Of a stretch of 64,000 nt of DNA, positions 38,792-48,032 are shown piece after piece (positions within the stretch are counted from its first letter, which is position 1; each line of letters opens with the position of its first letter). The stretch lies in contig NZ_FNDP01000001.1 in assembly GCF_900100545.1 (NCBI RefSeq), forward strand, positions 287,115-351,114, given 5' to 3'. Origin of the DNA: Pseudobutyrivibrio sp. 49. Its GTDB lineage: Bacteria; Bacillota; Clostridia; Lachnospirales; Lachnospiraceae. Position numbers and translations under genes: made by a program. The notes under the pieces are model-generated. The model saw only the letters and a list, made by a program, of their open reading frames with translations, had not been told where the DNA came from and ran no database searches.

Positions 38792-41314
38792 ATGGCAGTA
38801 AATGTAAAAGTCCCCAGCGATTTAACAAGAGTGAAGGAAAAGGTGGCTTTTGGGCTTACTAAGAGGCAGGTGATTTGTTTTACGCTTGCAGCTATGATTG
38901 GTATCCCTACATTCTTCCTGATTAAGAAATTACAGGTAGATATAAGTGTTCCTACCTTTGTGATGATGGCGGTCATGATGCCGCTATTTTTTGTGGCTAT
39001 GTATGAGAAGAATGGAGATACATTCGAAATCATTATTCAAAGAGCAATAGAGTTTAAGCTTAAGAAGAATCAGGAGAAACAGATTTATGATAGGATGTAT
39101 GCTAATGGCATTTGTCTTGTGGATGGAAATCTTTATACCAAGACTGTTGAATTTAGTGATATTAATTATAAACTCGCTTCTGATAGGCATAAGGATTTGA
39201 TTTTTGAACAGTGGAAGACATTCCTAAATTACTTTGATACGAGTGTAGAGTTTGAATTAACCTTTGCTAACGTATATGCGAACGCTAAAGAACTAAGGGA
39301 ACATTTAAGCATAGTTCGTAAAGACGATAATATGGATTCACTTAGGGCTGAGTATTCAAAGATGCTTATAGATCACAAAGGATGTCTTGACGATGTGCTA
39401 GTTAAGACTAAGTATCTAACTTTCGGTATAAGAGGTGGCTCACTAAAAGAGGCAAAGGGGCGACTTCATAAGATTGAAGATAAGGTGATAGAAAACTTCG
39501 AACAAATGGGAGTCAAAGCAAAGACGCTAGATGGACAGCAGAGGATTGATATCCTAAATCAAATGCAATTTGGAGCGGGTAGTCTTGAAGATAATATTGA
39601 ATATCCTATGAAGAATATTTTCAAGAAACCAGGCTACTATGGTCAGGTGAGTTGTTTCTCTTATGATGCTCCTGAAATATCTGATCAGTTCTTTGAGCAG
39701 CTTCTTGATTTAGACTGTCAGCAGTTTATCAGTATTCATTTACAGTCTGTAAATCAGAATGAAGCCATCAAAGGAGTTAAAAGAAAGATTACTGATATTG
39801 ATTCAAACAAGATTGATGAGCAGAAGAAAGCAGTAAAGGCTGGATATGATATGGATTTAATTCCTAATGACCTTAATCTGTATGGTGCTGATGCCAGCTC
39901 AATGCTTTCTAATCTGCAGAGTCAGAATGAAAGAATGTTCAATATGACATTCGTATTAATGACTACTGGTAGCACAAAAGACAGCCTAAAGAACAATGTT
40001 AAGCAGCAAAAGAGTATAGCTCAGCAGTTTAGCTGCGAGACGTATACTCTTGAATACAGACAAGCTAAAGCTATTAAGAGTGTACTTCCTCTGGGATGTA
40101 ATCTTATTAAAAAGGATAGACAGGTAACCACTTCATCGGTTGCTGTGTTTATCCCTTTTTTAATTCCAGAGCTATTAAAGCAGGATGAGAACGATTTGTA
40201 CTATGGCCAAAATGCACTTACAGGAGAGCTTATCTTTGCTGATAGAAAGAAGGCTAATAATCCAAATGGAATGTTCTTTGGTAAGCCGGGTTCTGGTAAA
40301 TCACTGGCTGCAAAAAGAGAGATAGCCAATGTAGTGCTATCTAGTAGTGATGACATCATTATCAGTGATCCAGAGCGAGAGTATACACCTTTAGTAGAGC
40401 TCTTTGGTGGCCAGGTAATTCATATTAGTCAGAAGTCTACTCAGTATATCAACCCTATGGATATCAATGATAACTATTCAGATGGTGAGGATGCTGTTTC
40501 ACTTAAGGCAGAGTTTCTATTATCACTTTGTGAGTTAATTCTTAATCAAAGGGATGGTCTTACTGGTATTCAGAAGACGATTATTGATAGATGTATTAGG
40601 AATGTGTATGCCGAGTTTTATAAGAATCCTATACCAGAGCGTATGCCACTTCTTGAAGACCTTTATAAGGAGCTTATGAAGCAATCTGAGAAAGAGGCTA
40701 AAGAGGTAGCTACTTCCCTTGAATTATATGTTAAAGGCTCTCTAAACGTGTTTAATCACCGTACAAACGTAAACATCAATAACAGAATAGTTTGCTATGA
40801 CATTAAGGATTTAGGAAAGCAGCTTAAGAAGGTAGGTATGCTTATTGTTCATGATCAGGTGTGGGGCCGTGTAACTATGAATCGTGATATAGGAAAGACT
40901 ACCAGATACTATATGGACGAGTTCCACCTTTTGTTAAAGGATGAGCAGACAGCTGCATATTCAGTAGAAATCTATAAGCGATTTAGAAAGTGGGGAGGAA
41001 TCCCTACAGCACTTACTCAGAATGTTAAGGATGTATTAGCTAGTCCAGAGATTAGTAACATTTTCGAAAACTGCGATTTCATCTATATGCTTAATCAGGG
41101 TGCTGAGGATAAACAAATTCTTGCAGATAGTCTAGGCATTAGTGAAGCCCAGCTTAAATATGTAACCAATGCTCCTTCTGGTAGAGGATTGATGTTCTTT
41201 GGTGATGTGGTACTTCCATTCAAGGATAACTTCCCTAAGGATAACGTCCTATATAAGTATCTCACCACAAAACCAGAGGAGCTTGCGCAGATTAAACAGA
41301 TGGGAGGCATGTAA
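38792..41314 (+). CDS. PrgI-VirB4 fusion, conjugation ATPase
   Basis: 840 residues. Residues 1 to about 95 read as PrgI (VKVPSDLTRVKEKVAFGLTK, then two membrane helices and EIIIQRAIEFKLKK), normally a separate small protein. VirB4 follows directly: a GICLVDGNLYTKTVEFSDINY start, then Walker A GKPGSGKS at residues 497-504 and Walker B-like YYMDEFHLLL. It powers the transfer apparatus at the membrane. The fusion removes the need for a separate prgI gene. Reading frame is continuous with no stop or shift. Confidence 0.92.
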   Translation: MAVNVKVPSDLTRVKEKVAFGLTKRQVICFTLAAMIGIPTFFLIKKLQVDISVPTFVMMAVMMPLFFVAMYEKNGDTFEIIIQRAIEFKLKKNQEKQIYDRMYANGICLVDGNLYTKTVEFSDINYKLASDRHKDLIFEQWKTFLNYFDTSVEFELTFANVYANAKELREHLSIVRKDDNMDSLRAEYSKMLIDHKGCLDDVLVKTKYLTFGIRGGSLKEAKGRLHKIEDKVIENFEQMGVKAKTLDGQQRIDILNQMQFGAGSLEDNIEYPMKNIFKKPGYYGQVSCFSYDAPEISDQFFEQLLDLDCQQFISIHLQSVNQNEAIKGVKRKITDIDSNKIDEQKKAVKAGYDMDLIPNDLNLYGADASSMLSNLQSQNERMFNMTFVLMTTGSTKDSLKNNVKQQKSIAQQFSCETYTLEYRQAKAIKSVLPLGCNLIKKDRQVTTSSVAVFIPFLIPELLKQDENDLYYGQNALTGELIFADRKKANNPNGMFFGKPGSGKSLAAKREIANVVLSSSDDIIISDPEREYTPLVELFGGQVIHISQKSTQYINPMDINDNYSDGEDAVSLKAEFLLSLCELILNQRDGLTGIQKTIIDRCIRNVYAEFYKNPIPERMPLLEDLYKELMKQSEKEAKEVATSLELYVKGSLNVFNHRTNVNINNRIVCYDIKDLGKQLKKVGMLIVHDQVWGRVTMNRDIGKTTRYYMDEFHLLLKDEQTAAYSVEIYKRFRKWGGIPTALTQNVKDVLASPEISNIFENCDFIYMLNQGAEDKQILADSLGISEAQLKYVTNAPSGRGLMFFGDVVLPFKDNFPKDNVLYKYLTTKPEELAQIKQMGGM

Positions 41315-42642
41315 TGTATGACTACAATAAGGATGAAAACGTAGGTGGAGATGCACTGGATTATGGAAGGTCTGCAGTCAGTGAAGCTCATGAATTAACA
41401 AAAAAGCTGATTAAGAAAAAAATAAAACGAGCTCAAATTCAAAGAGAACAGGCTAAGGCTGCAGCAGAAGCAGGTAAACAATCTGCCAAAGCTACTGCCG
41501 AAGTTTCAAAGAAAGCAGCTGAGGAGGCAGCTAAAATCGGTAAGGCGTTATTTGATGCTGGTAGGAGATTGGTATCTTCATTAGTGGAGCTGATTATAGA
41601 AAATCCTATTATCGCTGTTATCTTAGTGGTTATTGTGGTATGTATTATTGTTCTTCACGTAGTAAAGGTTGATTTGCTTAGTCTGTTTGGTTCTATGAGT
41701 GAATCAGTAGTTGCTGGAACCTATACAGCTTATGATGAGGATATCATAGGTGTTAATTCTGATTATACAAAACTAGAGAAAGAACTTAGGAAAACAATAA
41801 ATAATACAGAGTCAGATTTTCCTGGCTACGATGAGTATGAGTATCAGCTTGAAGAGATTGGACACAATCCCTACGAGCTGATTTCTTATTTAACAGCAGC
41901 TTATGAGAATTTCACTAGGCGAGACATGAAGCCTGTAATAAAGGAATTATTTGATGCACAGTATAATCTCACCTATACACCTAGAACAGAAACAAGGTAT
42001 AGAACAGTTACTAAATATGGCATAGAAAATGGAAAAGTATATTCCTATCAGGAGATAGAGTACTATACAGTTTCTATTTTGAAAGTAAAGCTAAATAACA
42101 AAGGCTTGGGAAGCGTAATTGCTTCAAAACCATTAAGTGATGTACAAAGAGCCAGGTACAATTTATTGCTTGAAACAAAAGGTAACAAGCCAGAGTTGTT
42201 TGAAGATCTATATACAGATATAGAGATACCAGATGATTTAGAAGTGCCACCTGAAGCTTTAACTGATCAGAATTTTGCAGCAATGATTGCTGAGGGTGAA
42301 AAGTATTTAGGTAGAGCATATGTGTGGGGCGGTTCTAGTCCTAGTCAGGGATTTGACTGTAGTGGATTTGTTTGCTGGGTGCTTAATCATTCAGGATGGA
42401 GTGTTGGAAGAACAGATTGTAATGGACTTAAGGCGAAATGCACTGTCGTATCTGCAGAGGAAGCAAAACCAGGTGATTTGATTTTCTTTAAAGGTACTCA
42501 AAAGAACAAAGCAGGAGCCACTCACGTAGGAATCTACTGTGGAAATGGAATTATGCTACATTGCGGAAATCCAATCCAGTACACATCTATTGAAAGTAAT
42601 TACTACAGAAAACACTTTTTATGTTATGGAAGATTGCCATAG
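41314..42642 (+). CDS. NlpC/P60 cell-wall hydrolase of the conjugation machine
   Basis: 442 residues. An Ala/Lys-rich coiled coil (about 25-90) precedes one membrane helix (about 92-114) and an extracellular part. The C-terminal NlpC/P60 domain has the catalytic Cys in GFDCSGFVCW, the His in ATHVGIYCG and a third polar residue in the HCGN segment. It probably opens peptidoglycan locally for DNA transfer. The usual lysozyme-like second domain of VirB1-type proteins is not evident. Start overlaps the virB4 stop. Confidence 0.9.
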   Translation: MYDYNKDENVGGDALDYGRSAVSEAHELTKKLIKKKIKRAQIQREQAKAAAEAGKQSAKATAEVSKKAAEEAAKIGKALFDAGRRLVSSLVELIIENPIIAVILVVIVVCIIVLHVVKVDLLSLFGSMSESVVAGTYTAYDEDIIGVNSDYTKLEKELRKTINNTESDFPGYDEYEYQLEEIGHNPYELISYLTAAYENFTRRDMKPVIKELFDAQYNLTYTPRTETRYRTVTKYGIENGKVYSYQEIEYYTVSILKVKLNNKGLGSVIASKPLSDVQRARYNLLLETKGNKPELFEDLYTDIEIPDDLEVPPEALTDQNFAAMIAEGEKYLGRAYVWGGSSPSQGFDCSGFVCWVLNHSGWSVGRTDCNGLKAKCTVVSAEEAKPGDLIFFKGTQKNKAGATHVGIYCGNGIMLHCGNPIQYTSIESNYYRKHFLCYGRLP

Positions 42643-42653
42643 ATGGAGGAACC

Positions 42654-42926
42654 ATGTTTGAAAGATTAGATAAAGTCAGAAGTGATTTGAAAAGAGCTGA
42701 AGCCAAAAGAGATGAATGGGATAACAAAGTGAAGAATCTCCAAAAGAAATGTGCAGAAATAGAAAAGACCTGTATTCATGACATGATGGTTGCAGCAGAG
42801 TTAACCCCTGAGCAACTGGCTAACTTGATTGCATACTCGAAGGATAACTTGCCAGGGAATAAACCTATTGAAGAAATCGCAAATACGAATGTTGTAAAGG
42901 AGGATGATTTCGATGAAGAATATTAA
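42654..42926 (+). CDS. DUF4315-like protein
   Basis: 90 residues from ATG 42654 (GGAGG 5 nt upstream). A coiled coil of charged heptads ([20 protein letters not shown]) is followed by [14 protein letters not shown], as in DUF4315. It always lies after the NlpC/P60 gene in such elements. Function unknown; overlaps the next gene. Confidence 0.8.
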   Translation: MFERLDKVRSDLKRAEAKRDEWDNKVKNLQKKCAEIEKTCIHDMMVAAELTPEQLANLIAYSKDNLPGNKPIEEIANTNVVKEDDFDEEY

Positions 42927-43587
42927 AACTAAAATAATGATGCTTGCTCTTGTAGGCGTGATTGCAGCAGTATCTGCACCAATAAGAGCAGAAGCTCATG
43001 TTCCAGATAATGTAGACACATCTGTAATTGATGAAGATTATGAAGAATCTGAGGAGGAAGAGGTTGAAGAAATGGGGCCTCTTACACCAGATGGAAATCT
43101 TTCTATTGTGGATGATTATGGAACCAAAGAAAAAACAGGAAAGCAGTTTATTACGGTTACAACAAAAGATGGAAACATCTTTTATATTATTATCGATAGA
43201 GATGATAATGGCGAGAACACAGTTCATTTCCTTAATCTTGTTGATGAGCAGGATCTAATGGCTCTTTTAGATGATGATGAAAAGGAAGAATTGGAAAAAG
43301 CAAAGGAAGCTGCTGAGGCTGCGAAAGCTCAAACAACAAAACCAGATAGTGAAGAAACAAATACTGATGAAGGACCAGTAAAACCAGAAAAGAAATCAAG
43401 TAAAAGCAACATATTGGTTATTTGTATTTTGCTTGGAATGGCTGGTGTAGGTGGTCTTTATTTCTACAGTAATAAGAGCAGTTTCATAAAGAAAAAGACT
43501 GGTCCTATCATTGATGATGGGGAGGAATATATTGAAATTCCTTCAGAATCAGAGGATATGGATTATGATGATGTGCCTGTGGAATAG
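42913..43587 (+). CDS. DUF4366-like surface protein
   Basis: 224 residues from ATG 42913 (AAAGGAGG 9 nt before). A signal peptide at residues 1-25 ends in an AEA-type site. A conserved beta-rich segment follows ([19 protein letters not shown]), then an acidic low-complexity region, one membrane helix ([20 protein letters not shown]) and a cytoplasmic tail. This is the DUF4366 layout; the protein probably sits on the outer face beside the transfer channel. Confidence 0.82.
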   Translation: MKNIKTKIMMLALVGVIAAVSAPIRAEAHVPDNVDTSVIDEDYEESEEEEVEEMGPLTPDGNLSIVDDYGTKEKTGKQFITVTTKDGNIFYIIIDRDDNGENTVHFLNLVDEQDLMALLDDDEKEELEKAKEAAEAAKAQTTKPDSEETNTDEGPVKPEKKSSKSNILVICILLGMAGVGGLYFYSNKSSFIKKKTGPIIDDGEEYIEIPSESEDMDYDDVPVE

Positions 43588-43597
43588 GAGGTAGCCT

Positions 43598-43900
43598 ATG
43601 GATGGACTTGATATTGCAAATGAGAGACTTTCCAAGGAAGAGGAGCTTTCTGATATTGAGGAAAATATCCTTGAACAACATACAATTTTTTCAAAAAAGA
43701 ATTATCTCAAGGTTGCAGAAGATGCCATTGAAGGAAATGATAACAATTTTGATGGCATCATAAATAATCTTCCAGAGGATAGCATTTCAGAACAAACCTA
43801 CAAAAAGGAAAAAGAGTATGAAGAGAAAAGGAAGATAGCTTTGGAGGCAGAGAAAAGTGCAAAGATACACAAATCGCATAACTGTGAGATTGACAGATGA
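43598..43900 (+). CDS. Acidic hypothetical protein before mobC
   Basis: 100 residues, strongly charged and helical, with no cysteine-rich or membrane motif. It starts behind TAGGAGG 10 bp after the DUF4366 gene and overlaps the mobC start. I do not recognise it; its place suggests a relaxosome or regulatory accessory. Confidence 0.55.
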   Translation: MDGLDIANERLSKEEELSDIEENILEQHTIFSKKNYLKVAEDAIEGNDNNFDGIINNLPEDSISEQTYKKEKEYEEKRKIALEAEKSAKIHKSHNCEIDR

Positions 43901-44189
43901 TGAGCTTCAAAGAATGAAATTCAAGATGGATGAGTTGGAAATCTCTAGCATGAGTGCCTACATGAGAAAGATGATTTTAGATGGATACTGCGTTAAGATT
44001 GATACTAAGGATTTAAATGAATTAGTGTATTTACTGCGTATGTGTTCTAACAATCTTAATCAATATGCAAAGAAAGCTAATGGACTGGGAGTAGTTTACC
44101 AGCAAGATATAAAAGAGCTTCAAAAGCGTCTTGATGAAATCTGGAATGGCACAAGAGATATCATGCAGAAATTTGCAGCGATTGATTAG
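43857..44189 (+). CDS. MobC-like relaxosome accessory protein
   Basis: 110 residues from GTG 43857 (GGAGG at 43843-43847). The ribbon-helix-helix opening (RITVRLTDDELQRMKFKM) and MSAYMRKMILDG, then NELVYLLRMCSNNLNQYAKKAN, are the MobC hallmarks. It assists the relaxase in nicking at oriT. The relaxase gene follows after one small membrane gene. Confidence 0.9.
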   Translation: MQRYTNRITVRLTDDELQRMKFKMDELEISSMSAYMRKMILDGYCVKIDTKDLNELVYLLRMCSNNLNQYAKKANGLGVVYQQDIKELQKRLDEIWNGTRDIMQKFAAID

Positions 44190-44260
44190 TGACATCATTG
44201 CATGTTTTAATTTGCTAGATTAGACTTTAGAAAAATGATTGATTTGGGAGGTTGAGGCTT

Positions 44261-44545
44261 ATGTTTATTTTTAGAGTTTTTTTGAAATTGATTTTGGTTC
44301 CTGTGATGGCACTTCTTACTATTGGTTCACTTTTAGCTAAGGTTTCTATAGAAGTTGGTGCAAGAGTAGGAGCTGTAATTATCAATATTTTCCTTGTGAT
44401 TGGAATCATAAATCTTATTGGTCATGACATCCCATTAGCTGCAATTAGTGGAGTCATTATTGTGGTAGTTCTTGGCATTTTGTTCTTTGCAGCAAATCTA
44501 CAGTTAATATGTGATTCTCTTCGGGATAACCTAAGACGAATCTAA
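44261..44545 (+). CDS. CD1845-like small membrane protein
   Basis: 94 residues from ATG 44261 (GGGAGG about 9 nt upstream). Three hydrophobic stretches fill most of the protein, ending NLQLICDSLRDNLRRI. It resembles the CD1845 family conserved between mobC and the relaxase in Clostridioides-type elements. Role unknown. Confidence 0.75.
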   Translation: MFIFRVFLKLILVPVMALLTIGSLLAKVSIEVGARVGAVIINIFLVIGIINLIGHDIPLAAISGVIIVVVLGILFFAANLQLICDSLRDNLRRI

Positions 44546-44622
44546 AGAAACTATATAAAAATCATTAAGGCAGTCTTTTCCGAAAATGGAGGAGGCTGCT
44601 TTTTTGATAGAAAGGAAAACTT

Positions 44623-45795
44623 ATGGCAGCTACAAGACTGATGGCATTGCATGTGACAAAGGGCAAAGATTTGGCTACGTGCTTACAGGAAAGAATGGAT
44701 TACACAGAAAACGAGCTGAAGACAGAACAAAAGAAATACGTCACAACCCATGGCTGTGATATTGAAACAGCAAACGAGGAGTTCGTGCTTTCTCACAAAT
44801 TATACCACGACAGAGTTCGTTCAGTTCGTAAAGACGAAGTCATTGCTTATCAGATAAGACAGTCATTTAAGCCAGGGGAGATAACTCCAGAAAAAGCAAA
44901 TGAGATTGGTTATGAGCTGGCCATGAGATTTACCAAAGGTAAGCATGCTTTTACAGTTTGTACTCATACTGATAAGGCTCATATTCATAATCATATTATT
45001 TTTAATTCCATAGCTTTGGATGGGAAGAAAAAATTCAGGGATTTCCGTCATAGCGGCATGGCAGTTGGGAGAATATCAGATATTTTATGTTCAGAGAATG
45101 GGCTTTCTATCATAAATCCTGCACCTCGCAGTGAAAGGAGACAGCGAGGAAAGTACTATCGTGGAAAGAATAATGAGAATAAAAGGTTGGAATTTATCAA
45201 GGACGTTGAAAATAAGGTTCTTGAGGGAAAAGGTAAAGGTTATATCAACTGGGCTAAAAAGTTTAATGCAAAACAGATGGCTAAGACACTTTTGTTTCTG
45301 CAGGAACATAAAATTGAATCTTACGAGCAACTGAAAGAAATCACTGATGATCGTTCTGGAAAGATGCAGAAATTACAGGAATCAATGAAAAAGAAGGAAG
45401 CGATTTTGGATGAAAATAAAAAGCTCCAAAAGGCTGTAATTGATTATGCGAAGACCAGAGCGGTGTTTGTTTCATACAAAAAGAGTGGCTACAGTAAGAA
45501 GTTTTGGGAAGAACATGAGTCGGAGCTTTTAGTTTATAAAGCAGCTGAGGAAGTATACAAATCTCTTCCTAAAGGATTCAAACCTGATATTAAAAAGCTC
45601 AGAAAAGAATATGGAGAAATCCTAGATGAAAAGAAAAAAGAGTTTTTGGAGTACGCAGAAATCAAGAAAAACATCAATCAGTATCTAATTGCAAGGAAGA
45701 ATTTGGAAATGATTTATCACTATGATGAAGAGAAAAAAGAAAAAGAGGGTAGACGTAGTCGTACCCGAAACTCTCATTCAGAGAATGAGTTGTAA
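44623..45795 (+). CDS. Relaxase, MobP-type mobilisation nuclease
   Basis: 390 residues. The histidine triad is clear in HTDKAHIHNHI (His120, His122, His124), and an early tyrosine lies in MDYTENELKT, the usual nicking residue position. It cuts one strand at oriT and pilots the DNA through the VirD4 coupling protein. The C-terminal half is a Lys/Glu-rich helical region ending in a charged tail. It is a little shorter than many homologues (about 450 aa), with no sign of a broken end. Confidence 0.92.
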   Translation: MAATRLMALHVTKGKDLATCLQERMDYTENELKTEQKKYVTTHGCDIETANEEFVLSHKLYHDRVRSVRKDEVIAYQIRQSFKPGEITPEKANEIGYELAMRFTKGKHAFTVCTHTDKAHIHNHIIFNSIALDGKKKFRDFRHSGMAVGRISDILCSENGLSIINPAPRSERRQRGKYYRGKNNENKRLEFIKDVENKVLEGKGKGYINWAKKFNAKQMAKTLLFLQEHKIESYEQLKEITDDRSGKMQKLQESMKKKEAILDENKKLQKAVIDYAKTRAVFVSYKKSGYSKKFWEEHESELLVYKAAEEVYKSLPKGFKPDIKKLRKEYGEILDEKKKEFLEYAEIKKNINQYLIARKNLEMIYHYDEEKKEKEGRRSRTRNSHSENEL

Positions 45796-45808
45796 AAGCC
45801 GCAAAAAT

Positions 45809-45863
45809 GCATTTGTCGGACAAATGCCCTGCTTGCCACGCGAAAATATTGGCCTTAGGCCAA
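45809..45863. other. Two hairpins after the relaxase gene
   Basis: GCATTTGT/ACAAATGC (45809-45827, 3-nt loop) and TTGGCC/GGCCAA (45849-45863, 3-nt loop) fill the 96-bp gap before the spoVG-like gene. No T run follows. They could be a processing site or part of a transfer origin. Confidence 0.45.
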
Positions 45864-45891
45864 CACTAGAATGGAAAAATTAAGGAGGACT

Positions 45892-46194
45892 ATGAACATG
45901 AAAATTAATGTAAAAACAAATAAGCTAGAAGCTTCAACCAATAACGTAAAAGGACTTTGCTCAGTAACATTTGGAGATAGTTTTGTTGTAAAGAATCTTT
46001 CGGTTGTGGAAAGCAAGAAGGGAGACCTTTTTGTATCAATGCCTTGTTTCAAAAGCAAGACTGTTGATGAAGAGGGCAATCCTATTTTTAAGGATATCGC
46101 ATTTCCGATAACCAAGGAATTTAGAGAAGAGCTCTATAAGCAGGTGTTGGATTCTTACGAATCTGGTGAAGTAAAGGAGTTTGAATGGAAGTAA
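45892..46194 (+). CDS. SpoVG-family protein
   Basis: 100 residues from ATG 45892 (AAGGAGG 4-10 nt before). VKGLCSVTFGDSFVVKNLSVVE and KGDLFVSMPCFK match the SpoVG nucleic-acid-binding fold, with an added C-terminal helix. SpoVG proteins bind RNA or DNA and act as site-specific regulators. Copies are common in Tn1549-like elements. It overlaps the ardC-like gene. Confidence 0.8.
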   Translation: MNMKINVKTNKLEASTNNVKGLCSVTFGDSFVVKNLSVVESKKGDLFVSMPCFKSKTVDEEGNPIFKDIAFPITKEFREELYKQVLDSYESGEVKEFEWK

Positions 46195-47417
46195 AAGAGA
46201 TCACGGAAAAACTCGAACAGGGACTCCGTGATCTTTTTAATTCTGAGAAATACAAAACCTATCTTACTACCATGTCAAAGTTTCATAACTACAGCTTCAA
46301 TAACACTTTGCTAATAGCAATGCAGCGTCCAGATGCAAGTTTGGTCGCTGGTTATGGAGCATGGCAGAAGAATTTTGAGCGCCATGTAAAGAAGGGAGCC
46401 AAAGGAATAAAGATTATCTCGCCAGTTAAAGTGAAGGTCGAAGTGGATGATGACAAGACTGACAAAGATGGAGCAAAGAAAACTATAGAAGTAACAAAGT
46501 TTAAAGTATCTACGGTCTTTGATGTGTCAGATACAGAAGGAAAAGAGCTTCCAAATATTGGTGTAGATATGCTTTCTGGACAGGTAGAAAAGTTCAATCA
46601 GCTCACCAAAGCGGTAGCTGAAATTTCAAAAGTGCCTATTGAATACAGAGACATTGAAGGTGGAGCCAAGGGATTCTATTCTCATAAGGATAATAAAATT
46701 GTTGTCCAGAAGGATATGACTCAGGCTCAAACTTTAAAAACTTTGATACATGAGTTGGCTCATTCCATCTTGCATGGGAATTTTGAAAAAGGTGATGAAA
46801 GTGAAGCTCATAAAAAGGATAGAAGAACAAAAGAGGTCGAGGCTGAATCTGTAGCTTATGCAGTATGCCAACACTTCGGTGTCGATACTTCTGATTATTC
46901 TTTTGGCTATATCGCTGGATGGAGTTCAGGAAAAGAAATGGAAGAGCTTAAATCTTCTATGCAAACTATCAGGCGTACTGCAAATGAAATCATCCATGGC
47001 ATTGAAGCTGAAATCAGAATAGAAGAAAATGCCAAGGAATTTGAAACAACAAATGATGAAGTGGCTTTCAAGATTGGAAAAGAATATTTGGCAGTTCAGA
47101 AAACTGATGGAGGCTTCGATTACACAATCTACGATGAGAATAAGCGTGTAAAAGATGGCGGTGTAATTGATAGACCAAATGCGTCTATTGCTATAGTGGT
47201 AGCGGATATTGTGGTAAGTGAATTGATGGATACTTCTGGTGGAGTGAAGAAAATTGATTTTGATTCTCTTCAGGAAGATGCCCATTATGCTGCAGCCTAT
47301 GATATGGAAAATGCTATTGCGGATAAGAAGCCATCTGTGTTAGATCAGCTGAAAGAAAAGTTCAGTGGAAAGAATAATAAGATCCGGGAAAATAAGAAGG
47401 ATGAGCCAAGTATTTAA
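46185..47417 (+). CDS. ArdC-like antirestriction/ImmA-type metalloprotein
   Basis: 410 residues. The N-terminal ArdC single-strand-DNA-binding domain has FHNYSFNNTLLIAMQRPDASLVAGY and WQKNFERHVKKGAKGI. A zinc peptidase motif HELAH lies at residues 189-193 with a downstream EAESVAYAVC glutamate. The C-terminal part (from about residue 290) resembles an LPD-type helper domain. ArdC proteins protect incoming single-stranded DNA from host nucleases. It overlaps the spoVG-like gene by 10 bp. Confidence 0.85.
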   Translation: MEVKEITEKLEQGLRDLFNSEKYKTYLTTMSKFHNYSFNNTLLIAMQRPDASLVAGYGAWQKNFERHVKKGAKGIKIISPVKVKVEVDDDKTDKDGAKKTIEVTKFKVSTVFDVSDTEGKELPNIGVDMLSGQVEKFNQLTKAVAEISKVPIEYRDIEGGAKGFYSHKDNKIVVQKDMTQAQTLKTLIHELAHSILHGNFEKGDESEAHKKDRRTKEVEAESVAYAVCQHFGVDTSDYSFGYIAGWSSGKEMEELKSSMQTIRRTANEIIHGIEAEIRIEENAKEFETTNDEVAFKIGKEYLAVQKTDGGFDYTIYDENKRVKDGGVIDRPNASIAIVVADIVVSELMDTSGGVKKIDFDSLQEDAHYAAAYDMENAIADKKPSVLDQLKEKFSGKNNKIRENKKDEPSI

Positions 47418-47450
47418 GATTTTATGGAATAAAGAAGAGGATAATTTGGA

Positions 47451-47930
47451 ATGACGACTTTTCCAGTTTCTAGTTTAGTCTCTCATATGGTTGAGGCGGT
47501 TATTCCACCTGAGTCAACATCATAAGATCCAGTTGTTCAGGTTCGTTTTACCGGAGATGACGGAAAGTATCATGTGTATAATATTCACGTTAATGATGTG
47601 AACCCCAATTCAGCTTCTGATATGGAGATGTTTGCTTACTTATCTTATCAAGATCACATTGGAAACAAAACTCCAGGCGCATTTAATAATTGGGCCGCAT
47701 ATCAAATAATGAAATTCACACATGAATTAGAGACATATGGTGATTATCGCGAGTTGCTAGGAGAAAAATTTTTTACAGGGGTAAAAAATGATGCTGAAGC
47801 CATGATTAATCAGGTATTTTCGTGGTTAAAGAAGAATAATAATCCTAGCGCCAAAAAGCAAGCTGGATGGTGTAGGGATTTACTTGATATGCTGAATATG
47901 GGGAACGTAGAGGCTTTACAGGAAGTATAA
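47451..47930 (+). pseudogene. Hypothetical gene broken by an in-frame TAA
   Basis: ATG 47451 opens a frame (24 codons) that meets TAA at 47523-47525 and then continues open in the same frame to 47930. The two parts read as one protein of about 158 residues with the stop as codon 25. Downstream there is only a GTG at 47574 with poor ribosome-binding support. A nonsense mutation is the simplest reading. The product is not recognised; RFTGDDGKYHVYNIHV and GWCRDLLDML are its notable segments. Confidence 0.6.
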
Positions 47931-47935
47931 TTACA

Positions 47936-47965
47936 ATTCACACCAAGTTTATAGCATTTCAGCAC
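47936..47965 (+). promoter_or_regulatory. Paired LytTR boxes A (before the first DUF6033 gene)
   Basis: ATTCACACC (47936-47944) and TTTCAGCAC (47957-47965) are exactly 21 bp apart, the direct-repeat geometry of LytTR regulators. A TATTCT -10 follows 32 bp later (47998-48003). Confidence 0.75.
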
Positions 47966-48032
47966 AGATCTATTACAAGTATTGGTTAAGAACACGATAT
48001 TCTTATTGGGAGAATGAAAGGAGCTGATTGCT

